Assembly (NCBI GenBank): GCA_020438525.1 | Contig: JAGQUL010000185.1 | Location: 1 to 18,605 of the forward strand | Reading direction: 5' to 3' | Length of the DNA stretch: 18,605 nt | Origin: Thermoleophilia bacterium | GTDB lineage: Bacteria > Actinomycetota > Thermoleophilia > Gaiellales > SKUG01 | Shown: piece by piece, positions 1 to 6,476 of the stretch | Layout: the number at the start of each line of letters is the position of its first letter | How positions within the stretch are numbered: position 1 is the stretch's first letter | Program-made: the position numbers and the translations under genes | Notes under the pieces: generated by a model | The model's database searches: none | The model's input: only the letters and a program-made list of their open reading frames with translations | What the model was told of the DNA's origin: nothing

Positions 1-42
1 GGCGGCATGCCCGACATGGGCGGCATGGGCGGCATGATGTGA
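1..42 (+). CDS. groEL: Chaperonin GroEL, C-terminal tail only (partial)
   Basis: Frame 1 reads GGMPDMGGMGGMM and stops at TGA (40-42). This Gly-Gly-Met tail is the flexible C-terminus of group I chaperonins, which projects into the folding chamber and aids substrate folding. Only 13 codons are in the window; the rest lies upstream. A hairpin terminator follows 28 bp after the stop, which fits the end of a groEL transcript. The call rests only on the tail, but that tail is highly distinctive. Confidence 0.88.
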   Translation, partial: GGMPDMGGMGGMM

Positions 43-70
43 GTTCGGCCACAGCCGACTGAACGTCTGC

Positions 71-98
71 GAGGGGCTCGGCTTCGGCCGGGCCCCTC
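71..98 (+). terminator. Rho-independent-like terminator after groEL
   Basis: A 12-bp GC-rich stem (GAGGGGCTCGGC pairing with GCCGGGCCCCTC, one G-U pair) closes a TTCG tetraloop, the most stable class of loop. It is followed by a weak T-containing run (gtcgtttct). It sits 28 bp after the groEL stop and before the next gene, as expected for a terminator in a high-GC genome. Confidence 0.8.
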
Positions 99-156
99 GT
101 CGTTTCTGCGTCGGAGGCATCGACGCTGCAGCTTCAGAATCGCCACCGATCTGCCG

Positions 157-720
157 ATGAACACGGCAGCAATGCCTCGCCGTTCAGCCACTCCGCCTTC
201 CTCGCGCGCGCACACGCGTGCGGCAGCCCGCGCGCTGCGGGCGCTCGTGTGCACGCTTGCGACGGCGCTCGCGCTGTGTGCGGGGTCGGCGATCGCGCCG
301 CAGCAGGCCCATGCCGGGCAGTACGACGTCCCGGCATGCGATGCGGCACCGGGCAGCGTGAACAACTCATGGACGTACCGCGCCGGGTCGCCGGCGGCAG
401 GAACGACCGGCTCGCTCGGTGACTGCCCGTCTTCCGGCGCCGGGAACGGCATCCGATGTGCCGTCAACAACCTGCAGCTCGTCGCGTTCCTGACCGGGTG
501 CGTCATCGAGTTCAGCGCGCCGTCCAGCACGACCCTCGCCCAGGTCACCCGTCGCGACCTGTTCGCACGGAGCGGGCTTGCCGGATGCCTGTGTGCTCCG
601 AGCAACTGGGATGCGGGCATGTTCCATCACACACCCCCCAACACCGAGTTCTTCGGATGCGGATGGGGCAGCGCAGGATGTGCGGTCGGAACCGGCTGGA
701 ACGGGGTGCCGGTGACCTAA
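157..720 (+). CDS. Secreted surface protein, N-terminal part, ended by an in-frame TAA
   Basis: These 187 residues begin with a long signal peptide: Arg-rich n-region to about residue 28, hydrophobic core about 27-46, and a likely cleavage after AHA (51-53). A Cys-rich extracellular domain follows. It has the look of the first, lectin-like domain of large repeat proteins in Solirubrobacterales (recalled, not searched). The reading frame stops at TAA 718-720, yet the same frame continues open to 2724 with sequence that looks like the rest of this domain and then Fn3-like modules. I therefore read 157-2724 as one gene broken by a nonsense codon, a sequencing error, or a recoding event. The start is uncertain: ATG 157 has no Shine-Dalgarno, and ATG 172 would keep the signal peptide intact. 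The exported fragment alone would probably be non-functional. Confidence 0.7.
   Translation: MNTAAMPRRSATPPSSRAHTRAAARALRALVCTLATALALCAGSAIAPQQAHAGQYDVPACDAAPGSVNNSWTYRAGSPAAGTTGSLGDCPSSGAGNGIRCAVNNLQLVAFLTGCVIEFSAPSSTTLAQVTRRDLFARSGLAGCLCAPSNWDAGMFHHTPPNTEFFGCGWGSAGCAVGTGWNGVPVT
718..720 (+). other. In-frame stop codon splitting the surface-protein gene
   Basis: TAA lies between GTG-ACC and AGC-TAT-CCG. Both flanking halves are in frame 1 without any shift, so a single base change (for example from CAA or GAA) would restore an 855-codon reading frame. TAA is the least leaky stop codon, so routine readthrough is unlikely. Confidence 0.8.
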
Positions 721-735
721 AGCTATCCGGCCGGC

Positions 736-2724
736 GTGACCCTGACCGACATCGGCGTGAGCTGTCAGGAGGCCGGCGGGTGCATCACGCAGACCAATGG
801 GTTCGGCATCTCCCTCAACGCCGCTCTGTACTACGCGATCGTTCGAGTGACCGACAGCGTCGCGCCGACGTTCGCCAACGCCGCCGGCGACCCGCTCACC
901 GACACGACGAACTGGCGACGAGGAACGTTGAACGTGACGTTCGACGCGAGCGACAACACCGGGATCCGCTACACGGAGATGCGCGTGGACGGCGTGACCC
1001 AGGGCGGTCCGACCTGGGCGGCGTGCTACTCCGGCGGCGCGAAGAACACCACGTCCTACACGTATCGGATTCCGTGCGGCAGCGGGTCGGCGTCTGCGCG
1101 CACGGCGCTCAACGTGACCAACCGCTCCTACAACTACGACACGTCGGCGCTCAACGGGGCGCACACGGTGCAGCTGCGCGCCGGCGACTCGACCGACATC
1201 TCCACCCCCAACACCGGCACCCAGTCCTTCTCGGTCAACTGGGACAACACCGCACCGACCACGCCGGCAAGCGCGGCCGACAGCAGCGGCGCCGACATCG
1301 AGTGGTCGACGTCGGGCAGCGCGCTCGCGGCGAACTGGGCGGCGAGCACGGACGCGCACTCGGGCATCTATGACTACGAGTACTGCTTCTCGACGGCGAC
1401 GAGCTGCGGCGGCACCGTGGTGTCGAACGGCAACATCGCCGCGACGACGCGGACGAGCGGCGGCCTCACGCTCGTCCAGGGAACCCGCTACTACAGCTGC
1501 GTCCGAGCGCGCGACAACGCGCTCGACAACAGCGGGGCGCGAGGCAACCTGTCGGGATGGCGCTGCTCTGACGGGCAGCGGGTCGACTCGGTCGCACCCA
1601 CCACCCCGGGTGCGCCGGCCGACGGCGCCGGCGCCGACATCGACTGGCAGGCGTCGACGACGACGGTCAATGCCCACTGGACCGCCAGCACCGATGCCAC
1701 GAGCGGTCTCGACCACTACGAGTACTGCATCTCGACCGCGGCATCGTGCGGCGGCACCGTGGTCGTGGGCTGGACGGCGAACGGCACGTCCACGAGCGTG
1801 ACTCGCGCCGGCCTGTCGCTCACCACCGGCACGACGTACTTCGTGGCGGTGCGCGCGCACGACCTTGCCGGCAACGCGAGCAGCGTGGCCAGCACCGACG
1901 GCGTGACGGTCGACACCACCGCGCCGAACGTGCCCCCGCTCGTCTCGCCGCCCGACAACTCCGGGCACGCCGCATGGCCGTCGCTCGTGGCGACGTACGA
2001 CGACGCCGGAACGGTCAGCCCGGGCCAGCTGACCTTCCAGGTCTGTCCGACGGCTGCGTGCACGAGCCCCGCAGCATCGGGAACCAGCGCATCGGCGCTC
2101 GCCGACGGCAGCAACGGATCCTGGACGCCGGCCGTGGCGAACGGGACCTGGTGGTGGCGTGCGATGGCCACCGACGGCGCCGGCAACACCAGCGGCTGGA
2201 GCGGCACGCGGATGGTGCAGGTCGGGTCGTCGTCGCTGAGCCTGTCGGTCGACACGACGACCCTGAACGGCGGCTTCACCGTGCCGGGCACGCCGGTCAC
2301 CGCATCGAGCACCGTGACGGTGTCGACGAACGCGATCAACGGCTACCAGCTGCTCGGCAGCGACATGAGCGACACGGTCGGGATCACCGACGGCACGCAC
2401 GACGTTCCCGACTGGACCGGCACCGTGGGCACGCCCACCGTGTGGCCCGCCGGCACGCTCGACGCGTTCGGTGTGACGGTGCGCGATGCGCCCGGCGGGC
2501 GGCTCGCGAAGTGGGGCACCGGCGGCGGTCCCTGGCCCGAGGGCGACTTCGTCAACAACCGCTATGCGGGGCTGACCACGACTCCGCAGCTGCTGCACCT
2601 TCGCGCGGGGCACTCCACGAGCAACGAGGACGTCATCCTGACGTGGCGCTTCACGCCCGCGCTGGCCGCGGTCGACGGATCGTACGCATCGACGGTGAAC
2701 GTGTCGGTCGTCGTCAACCCGTAG
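736..2724 (+). CDS. Surface protein, C-terminal part with Fn3-like repeats
   Basis: These 662 residues continue the frame of the 157-720 fragment. The GTG at 736 is only the first possible start; it has no signal peptide and no clear Shine-Dalgarno. Residues 1-170 contain the end of the first domain and an Ig-like segment with the motif TFDASDNTGIR. Residues 173-286 and 287-395 are two tandem Fn3-like modules, each opening APTTP and carrying YEYC...SCGGTVV, so each has a Cys pair. A third related module spans about 396-497, with TWWWRAMATDGAGNTSGW. The last 165 residues form a separate Thr/Ser-rich beta domain, with no LPXTG or C-terminal membrane anchor. Such proteins are extracellular and probably bind the cell surface or glycans, but the ligand is unknown. 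Without the upstream signal peptide it could not be exported. Confidence 0.7.
   Translation: MTLTDIGVSCQEAGGCITQTNGFGISLNAALYYAIVRVTDSVAPTFANAAGDPLTDTTNWRRGTLNVTFDASDNTGIRYTEMRVDGVTQGGPTWAACYSGGAKNTTSYTYRIPCGSGSASARTALNVTNRSYNYDTSALNGAHTVQLRAGDSTDISTPNTGTQSFSVNWDNTAPTTPASAADSSGADIEWSTSGSALAANWAASTDAHSGIYDYEYCFSTATSCGGTVVSNGNIAATTRTSGGLTLVQGTRYYSCVRARDNALDNSGARGNLSGWRCSDGQRVDSVAPTTPGAPADGAGADIDWQASTTTVNAHWTASTDATSGLDHYEYCISTAASCGGTVVVGWTANGTSTSVTRAGLSLTTGTTYFVAVRAHDLAGNASSVASTDGVTVDTTAPNVPPLVSPPDNSGHAAWPSLVATYDDAGTVSPGQLTFQVCPTAACTSPAASGTSASALADGSNGSWTPAVANGTWWWRAMATDGAGNTSGWSGTRMVQVGSSSLSLSVDTTTLNGGFTVPGTPVTASSTVTVSTNAINGYQLLGSDMSDTVGITDGTHDVPDWTGTVGTPTVWPAGTLDAFGVTVRDAPGGRLAKWGTGGGPWPEGDFVNNRYAGLTTTPQLLHLRAGHSTSNEDVILTWRFTPALAAVDGSYASTVNVSVVVNP
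1252..1920 (+). repeat. Two tandem Fn3-like modules (342 bp and 327 bp)
   Basis: Module 1 (1252-1593) and module 2 (1594-1920) both start with codons for APTTP. Both contain SGADI[ED]W, WxASTDAxSG, YEYC[FI]STAxSCGGTVV and a TxY(F/Y)xxVRAxD strand. They are protein-level tandem repeats within the surface protein. A more divergent third copy starts at 1921 (APNVPP). Confidence 0.75.
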
Positions 2725-2755
2725 CGAGCCGCACCGGCAGCCGTCGCGGGACCGG

Positions 2756-3433
2756 TCAGGAATCCGCGGGCTGGCCGAGCGTCGACGCGCCGTGCCAGCC
2801 ACCGACGAGCGAGCCTGCGGTTGCGCCGATCGCGGCCAGTCCCGCCGCTGCGAGCAGCCCGCCGGCCGCGCCGTTCCACGCCTTGAAGCCGAGGGCGAAT
2901 CCGGCGAGCGCGCCGATGCCGCCGCCGATCGCACCGCCGGTGATCGCCGACGAGGCGATGTGCTTCACGTTCGCGGTCTGCTGCTCCACGATCGGCGTGA
3001 TCTCCGCGCCGATCGCGGCGCGCTGCCGGGCGACCTCCTGATCGATCACGCCCGGCAGCTCCGCCTTCACGCGCGTGATCGTGTCGTCGACCATCGCCTG
3101 CAGGCGCGGCTGGGTGTCGTCGACGAACGAGTCGAGCTCGGCACGGACCGTGGGCAGCTGCGCCTGGAATGCAGCTTCGACCTCGCTGCGGATGTTCGGC
3201 AGCTGGTCCTCGATCGCGCCGCCGACTGCGGTTCGGATCCCGGGCATCTGGTCGGCGATGGCATCGCTGATCGTGGTCCTGATCAGCGGCTGCTGCTGCG
3301 TGAACACGTCGTTGGCGGAGGCCGTCACGATCTGTCGGATCTCGCGCTTCAGCTCGGCGAACGGGTCGTAGGCGGCCGGAGCCACGGCGCCTGCCATGGG
3401 CATGCCCACGGCGGATCCTGCAATCGTCGTCAT
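2756..3433 (-). CDS. Hypothetical protein: six 15-residue repeats plus C-terminal Gly-rich hairpin helix
   Basis: I do not recognise this 225-residue family. Residues 1-20 are Ala/Gly/Met-rich; 22-45 form a charged helix. Residues 46-135 are six exact-length 15-residue repeats with the pattern x-Q-x-P-x-[IVL]-R-x-x-[IVL]-x-x-x-[IFV]-x. Proline is fixed at position 4 in repeats 1-5; repeat 6 is degenerate. A 15-residue period is compatible with a long amphipathic or right-handed coiled helix that kinks at each Pro. Residues 161-212 are a Gly/Ala-rich hydrophobic stretch (GGAIGGGIGALAGFALG...), likely a membrane hairpin of the glycine-zipper kind. No signal peptide is evident. It may be a membrane-tethered, lipid-binding or stalk-like protein, but this is inference. 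It is preceded by the same promoter-like element as the 127-aa gene upstream, and converges on the surface-protein gene 31 bp away. Confidence 0.75.
   Translation of the reverse strand: MTTIAGSAVGMPMAGAVAPAAYDPFAELKREIRQIVTASANDVFTQQQPLIRTTISDAIADQMPGIRTAVGGAIEDQLPNIRSEVEAAFQAQLPTVRAELDSFVDDTQPRLQAMVDDTITRVKAELPGVIDQEVARQRAAIGAEITPIVEQQTANVKHIASSAITGGAIGGGIGALAGFALGFKAWNGAAGGLLAAAGLAAIGATAGSLVGGWHGASTLGQPADS
3029..3298 (-). repeat. Six tandem 45-bp coding repeats (15-residue protein repeat)
   Basis: The units encode QQQPLIRTTISDAIA, DQMPGIRTAVGGAIE, DQLPNIRSEVEAAFQ, AQLPTVRAELDSFVD, DTQPRLQAMVDDTIT and RVKAELPGVIDQEVA. The first four are clearly related and the last two are more diverged. 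There is no length variation between units. Confidence 0.7.
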
Positions 3434-3505
3434 CGTCCCACGTCCCGTCCGGTCGTCCCTGTCGACGACGCAGCGGGGGGTCGCGCGTCGCCCTTCGTCC
3501 CACCG

Positions 3506-3535
3506 GTATGTCGGGCTCCGGGCGCGTCGCGTTGC
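3506..3535 (-). promoter_or_regulatory. Bipartite promoter-like element before the 225-aa gene
   Basis: Read on the minus strand this is GCAAC-N14-GCCCGACATAC. The same two blocks at exactly the same spacing occur before the 127-aa gene (3938-3967). It lies about 72 bp upstream of ATG 3433, giving a leader of roughly 65 nt. The layout resembles a sigma-28 type promoter (-35 with AA, 15-16 bp, -10 near CCGAnA), though the match is partial. Confidence 0.55.
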
Positions 3536-3546
3536 GCGCGAGTACG

Positions 3547-3930
3547 CTAGATCAGCATGCCATCGACGATGACCTGGGTCATCGCCTTCTCGGCCTGCAT
3601 GAGCTGCTCGTGCAGCTGGAACAGCTGGTTGGCGGTGCTGGAGTTCACCGTCGGATCACCCATCGCGCCCACGAGGGCGGCCATCACGTCGCGCGTGTTC
3701 GGCTCGAGCGGAAGCTTCAGCATCGGCGCGTTGAACGGCTCCGCGTCTGGCTTGGCGTTCGCGGCATCCTGCACCTGTGCGGCGCCGGAGCTCGCCTGCG
3801 CGGTCGCCGCCGTGACCTGCGGCGCAGGCTCGGTGACCGGGCTCGTCGGGCGCGTCGCGCCGGTGAGGGCGGCGGTCCGGCGTGCGGAGTCGTAGGCAGC
3901 GAGATCGTTGTTGCTGGAGATGAGGGACAT
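3547..3930 (-). CDS. Hypothetical protein, 127 aa, with low-complexity linker and helical C-terminus
   Basis: I do not recognise this family. The protein starts MSLISSNNDLAAYDSARR, then has a Pro/Ala/Thr/Ser-rich linker (about residues 20-62), then a predicted helical C-terminal part (about 75-127, containing NQLFQLHEQLMQAEKAM). There is no signal peptide or membrane segment, so it should be cytoplasmic or exported by a non-Sec route. The start is fixed by being the only early Met. The promoter-like element GCAAC-N14-GCCCGACATAC ends only 7 bp before this ATG, so the mRNA would be essentially leaderless. The shared element and the 113-bp gap suggest that it and the 225-aa protein are separately transcribed members of one regulon. 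The short helical C-terminus vaguely recalls small rod or filament subunits, but I cannot support that. Confidence 0.65.
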   Translation of the reverse strand: MSLISSNNDLAAYDSARRTAALTGATRPTSPVTEPAPQVTAATAQASSGAAQVQDAANAKPDAEPFNAPMLKLPLEPNTRDVMAALVGAMGDPTVNSSTANQLFQLHEQLMQAEKAMTQVIVDGMLI

Positions 3931-3937
3931 GTTGCCC

Positions 3938-3967
3938 GTATGTCGGGCCGCAGCCGGCCGCTGTTGC
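3938..3967 (-). promoter_or_regulatory. Bipartite promoter-like element before the 127-aa gene
   Basis: The minus strand reads GCAAC-N14-GCCCGACATAC, identical in both blocks and spacing to 3506-3535, while the 14-bp spacers are unrelated in sequence. Its downstream block ends 7 bp before ATG 3930, so transcription would start at or next to the start codon. Confidence 0.55.
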
Positions 3968-3985
3968 AGGCAATTCGGCGATAAC

Positions 3986-4002
3986 CGGCCAGCGAACGGC
4001 CG
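3986..4002 (-). terminator. Weak hairpin after the histidine phosphatase gene
   Basis: A 5-bp stem (CGGCC/GGCCG) with a 7-nt loop lies 9 bp beyond the stop of the phosphatase gene. There is no T tract, so it is at best a weak or factor-assisted terminator. Confidence 0.3.
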
Positions 4003-4011
4003 CAGGCTCGC

Positions 4012-4641
4012 TCAGATCGAGCCTGCGTACGGCGCGACCGCGTCCTCGATCTCCGTGACCAGGCGAATCTCGCCGTCCTCGATCTCGAACGTGAGCGATC
4101 CGTCGAGCGGCAGCGCGAACTGCCAGTTGCGGGTGATCGGACCGGCGATCCGCAGCACCGCGAGGCGAAGCATCACGCCGTGACTGACCGCCGCGACGGT
4201 CGCGCCCGCGTGACGGTCGCCGATCTCGCGAAGCGCGCGCACGACGCGATCGGCAGCGGCTGCGAGCGATTCGCCGCCGGGGCAGTGCGCATGCTCGGGA
4301 TCGGTGAGGTACCGCTCCCACGCCGCTGGATCGACGTCGCGTGCCTCGTCACGGGTGAGCCCCTCCCAGCGACCGTAGTCGAGGTTGAGCAGGCCGTCGT
4401 GTTCGAGCACGTCGTCGAGGCCGTTCGATGCGGCGATCGCGGTTCCGACCTCGAGCGCCCGACCGAGCGGGCTGGCATACACCGCCTCGACGCGAGCGTC
4501 GGCAAGCGCCCGCGCAGCGGCAAGCGCCTCGCGCCGGCCGGTACGGCTGAGCGGCAGCTCGCGCTGGCCACGGAAGCGCACGTCGGGGTTGCCGATCGTC
4601 TGGCCGTGCCGGAGCAGGTGGATCACGCCGATCTGCGCCAT
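4012..4641 (-). CDS. Histidine phosphatase family protein (phosphoglycerate mutase-like)
   Basis: This 209-residue protein carries the hallmark LLRHGQT at residues 9-15, with His11 or His12 region as the phospho-acceptor in the family. It also has the RxxET/S-type helix (RALEVGTAI, about 61-69), GRWEG (about 90-94) and the second catalytic histidine in SHG (about 153-155). Family members dephosphorylate sugars, sugar phosphates, nucleotides or proteins; the substrate cannot be read from sequence. ATG 4641 overlaps the upstream sugar-transferase stop by one base (TGATG), which argues for translational coupling. In a glycan operon, a role on a phosphorylated sugar intermediate is plausible but is inference. 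The length fits the family, so it is probably intact. Confidence 0.88.
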   Translation of the reverse strand: MAQIGVIHLLRHGQTIGNPDVRFRGQRELPLSRTGRREALAAARALADARVEAVYASPLGRALEVGTAIAASNGLDDVLEHDGLLNLDYGRWEGLTRDEARDVDPAAWERYLTDPEHAHCPGGESLAAAADRVVRALREIGDRHAGATVAAVSHGVMLRLAVLRIAGPITRNWQFALPLDGSLTFEIEDGEIRLVTEIEDAVAPYAGSI

Positions 4642-5312
4642 CAGCCGGAACCCTCCTCGCGCCCTGCGGAGCGCTCGATGTTGTGCGTGTCGAGCACCGG
4701 ATCGGGCTCGTCGCGGCCGAACTGCCCGAACGTCTGCAGCACGAGCTTCGCGTCGAGCAGCAGCGACCAGTGGTCGATGTACCAGATGTCCTGCTCGATC
4801 CGCTCGGGCCACTCGATCTCGTCTCGGCCATGCACCTGTGAGTAGCCGGTGATGCCGGGCAGCACCTCGAGCCGACGACGATCGTGGTCGGAGTAGTTGA
4901 CGACCTGCTCGGGGATGTCGGGGCGCGGCCCGACCAGGCTCATCTGCCCGACGAGCACGTTGAGCAGCTGCGGCAGCTCGTCCAGGCTCGTCCGGCGAAG
5001 GAAGCGGCCGCTGCGCGTGATCCGCGGGTCGTCCTTCACCACCCCGTGCGGGTCGTCGGTGACGCCGAGCTCCTTGCCCACGCGCACTGCGTCGTTGACC
5101 ATCGACCGGAACTTGAGCATCCGGAACACGCCACCGCCGCGACCGACCCGGCGCTGGACGAAGAACACCGGCCAGCCCGCGTCGACGAGCACCCAGATTG
5201 ACAGCACGAGCAGGACCGGCGAGAGCACGATGACCGCGATCGCCGCGAGCACGCGGTCGACGAGCCACTTGACCGCGCGCTGCAGCGGTCGACGACGGAT
5301 CCGGTCGCTCAC
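4641..5312 (-). CDS. Sugar-phosphate transferase initiating glycan synthesis (PGT, WcaJ/PglC type)
   Basis: Bacterial sugar transferases move a sugar phosphate from a nucleotide sugar to polyprenyl phosphate at the inner face of the membrane, the first step of exopolysaccharide or glycan assembly. Of 223 residues, about 15-45 form the membrane-embedded hydrophobic helix ([10 protein letters not shown]...[10 protein letters not shown]). It is followed by [10 protein letters not shown] and FRMLKFRSM (51-71), the catalytic [14 protein letters not shown] with Asp-Glu at 111-112, the conserved MSLVGPRP (124-131), and [16 protein letters not shown] (151-166). The small size without the N-terminal four-helix domain matches the minimal PGT form. 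GTG 5312 is chosen because it overlaps the upstream TGA (GTGA) and leaves a typical family N-terminus. It is the second gene of a three-gene coupled operon. Confidence 0.93.
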   Translation of the reverse strand: MSDRIRRRPLQRAVKWLVDRVLAAIAVIVLSPVLLVLSIWVLVDAGWPVFFVQRRVGRGGGVFRMLKFRSMVNDAVRVGKELGVTDDPHGVVKDDPRITRSGRFLRRTSLDELPQLLNVLVGQMSLVGPRPDIPEQVVNYSDHDRRRLEVLPGITGYSQVHGRDEIEWPERIEQDIWYIDHWSLLLDAKLVLQTFGQFGRDEPDPVLDTHNIERSAGREEGSG

Positions 5313-6379
5313 GCGTCGGCCCGCCACGGTGGGAAGTACCCTGCCGTCGATGACGTGCCGGCGAGCCGCTCGTACCACTCCATGTCGTGCACGACCTTGG
5401 CGATGTGGAACGGGAGCGGCTCGGCGAGCGGGTCGTACCGGTGCTTGAACGTGAACAGGGGGCTCTCGACTCCGCCGCCCACGCCGCCGCCCAGGTGGAA
5501 GCCGCGAAGGCCGCGCGCCTGCGCCCACTGCGCCGCGGCGAGGAAGCACGCGTTCGAGGCACCGATGTTGCGGGCGGCATCCGCCGACGCGCCGAGGTGG
5601 TAGTGCAGCCACTCGCCGTGGGCGACGCACAGCAGCGACGCGACCGGCTCGGCGTCGTCGCCCAGCAGCGCATCGACGAGCACGCGCTCGCCACCCGCGT
5701 CGTCGAGCAGCGCCTGCCAGTAGTCGTCGGGGAAGAAGTAGAACTCGGCCGCGTCCTGGCGACGCATCGTGTGGTCGTACATCGCGCGGAACTCGTCGAG
5801 CGTCGTCGGCGCCTCGACGATCCGGACCTGCACCCCGGCACGCTCGGCCTTGCGGACGGCTCGGCGGTGATGCGAGTGCATCGTCGTCATCAGGTCACGG
5901 TCGGCCGAGACGTCCCACGCGACCGTCGCGCCGAGCTCGATCAGCTCGGCAGTGGCGGGACACCACCGGTGGTTGCCGAGCGTCGGCTGGAAGCGCAGGA
6001 ACGTCGTCACGACGTGGTTGGCGCGCGCCCACTCGTCGAGCGCCGCGCCGAACGCATCGAGGTCGACCGCGCCGGTGGCGATCGGTCCGCCGTATCCGTA
6101 GCAGCTGGTCGCGTCGAACCCTGCCTCGTCGCCGGGCAGCGGCCGCAGCAGCAGGGGCAGCGCGACCTCGCCGCCGTCGAGGCGCGCGTGCAGCAGCACG
6201 GGGATCGTTCCGTCGACCTCGAGCAGCGCCGCGGAGTCGTGCCAGCCGCGTCGCAGGTAGACGTCGTCGCCGCCCAGTCGGGCGACCAGCTCGTTCCACT
6301 CGTCGCGCGGGGCAACGCGGATCGGATCGACGTCGACGACGGTGTGCGCGTCGGGGAGTTCGTGCGCGGCTCGGCTCAT
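5309..6379 (-). CDS. FemAB/GNAT-like acyltransferase (Acetyltransf_6 type)
   Basis: This 356-residue protein has the double-GNAT look of FemAB-like enzymes. An N-terminal half contains [16 protein letters not shown] and [11 protein letters not shown] (the latter around residue 90). A C-terminal half has [17 protein letters not shown] (a basic helix common at the start of the second GNAT domain), a long [15 protein letters not shown] segment, HYHLGAS and [10 protein letters not shown]. Relatives transfer an amino acid or acyl group to peptidoglycan precursors or surface polysaccharides; the acceptor is unknown. ATG 6379 is chosen because a TAGACT -10-like box lies 7 bp before it, which suggests a leaderless mRNA. 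It leads an operon with the PGT and histidine phosphatase genes, and is divergent from the GT2 gene. Confidence 0.82.
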   Translation of the reverse strand: MSRAAHELPDAHTVVDVDPIRVAPRDEWNELVARLGGDDVYLRRGWHDSAALLEVDGTIPVLLHARLDGGEVALPLLLRPLPGDEAGFDATSCYGYGGPIATGAVDLDAFGAALDEWARANHVVTTFLRFQPTLGNHRWCPATAELIELGATVAWDVSADRDLMTTMHSHHRRAVRKAERAGVQVRIVEAPTTLDEFRAMYDHTMRRQDAAEFYFFPDDYWQALLDDAGGERVLVDALLGDDAEPVASLLCVAHGEWLHYHLGASADAARNIGASNACFLAAAQWAQARGLRGFHLGGGVGGGVESPLFTFKHRYDPLAEPLPFHIAKVVHDMEWYERLAGTSSTAGYFPPWRADA

Positions 6380-6386
6380 CGCGTGC

Positions 6387-6392
6387 AGTCTA
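6387..6392 (-). promoter_or_regulatory. -10 box of a likely leaderless promoter for the FemAB-like operon
   Basis: The minus strand reads TAGACT-GCACGCG-ATG. The hexamer fits TANNNT and sits 7 bp before the start codon, the usual spacing for leaderless actinobacterial mRNAs. The same TAG[AG]CTGCACGC string occurs before the flippase gene. No convincing -35 is visible. Confidence 0.45.
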
Positions 6393-6406
6393 CCGTCGCG
6401 GACGGT
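6392..6406. promoter_or_regulatory. Inverted repeat ACCGTC-GCG-GACGGT in divergent promoter region
   Basis: Perfect 6-bp arms with a 3-bp centre sit directly next to the TAGACT -10 box of the FemAB-like operon. It is a candidate regulator site, or a chance GC-rich repeat. Confidence 0.35.
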
Positions 6407-6443
6407 CTGGCCGATGCGGGCCATCACGGGCGCGGGGTCGCAG

Positions 6444-6457
6444 CCACGCATGCGTGG
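6444..6457. promoter_or_regulatory. Perfect 14-bp palindrome (candidate operator) before the GT2 gene
   Basis: CCACGCATGCGTGG equals its own reverse complement. It lies 18 bp before ATG 6476 and between two divergent glycan genes, where a dimeric repressor could control the GT2 gene or both directions. Confidence 0.45.
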
Positions 6458-6476
6458 AGGTGTCATGATTCCTCCA
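6455..6476 (+). promoter_or_regulatory. Possible Shine-Dalgarno-sequestering hairpin before the GT2 start
   Basis: TGGAGG (6455-6460) is an exact inverted repeat of CCTCCA (6471-6476), with a 10-nt loop. The stem would hide the only Shine-Dalgarno-like GGAGG and the first base of ATG 6476. The GGAGG is 15 nt from the ATG, longer than usual. Alternatively CATGAT (6464-6469), 6 nt before the ATG, is a -10 box of a leaderless mRNA. Confidence 0.35.

Noticed and set aside
9..18. GCCCGACATG in groEL, similar to the downstream block of the shared promoter element
   Set aside because: It encodes the groEL tail, lacks the GCAAC block at the right distance, and the same string at 16547-16556 is also ordinary coding sequence (Pro-Asp-Met).
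1252..1920. Tandem repeats considered as a CRISPR or DNA-level satellite
   Set aside because: The units are about 330-340 bp, coding and diverged at the DNA level; they are protein domains.
367..2934. 855-codon open frame on the minus strand opposite the surface protein
   Set aside because: Arg/Gly/Ala-rich low-complexity translation with no domain; it is the antisense shadow of a GC-rich coding strand.
3547..3930. Similarity of the 127-aa protein to small secretion-system rod or filament subunits
   Set aside because: Only a general impression of a helical C-terminus; no motif or neighbouring secretion gene supports it.
5387..6475. Long in-frame N-terminal extension of the GT2 protein
   Set aside because: It is antisense to the FemAB-like gene. 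The GT2 domain begins within seven residues of ATG 6476, and no family member has such an extension.
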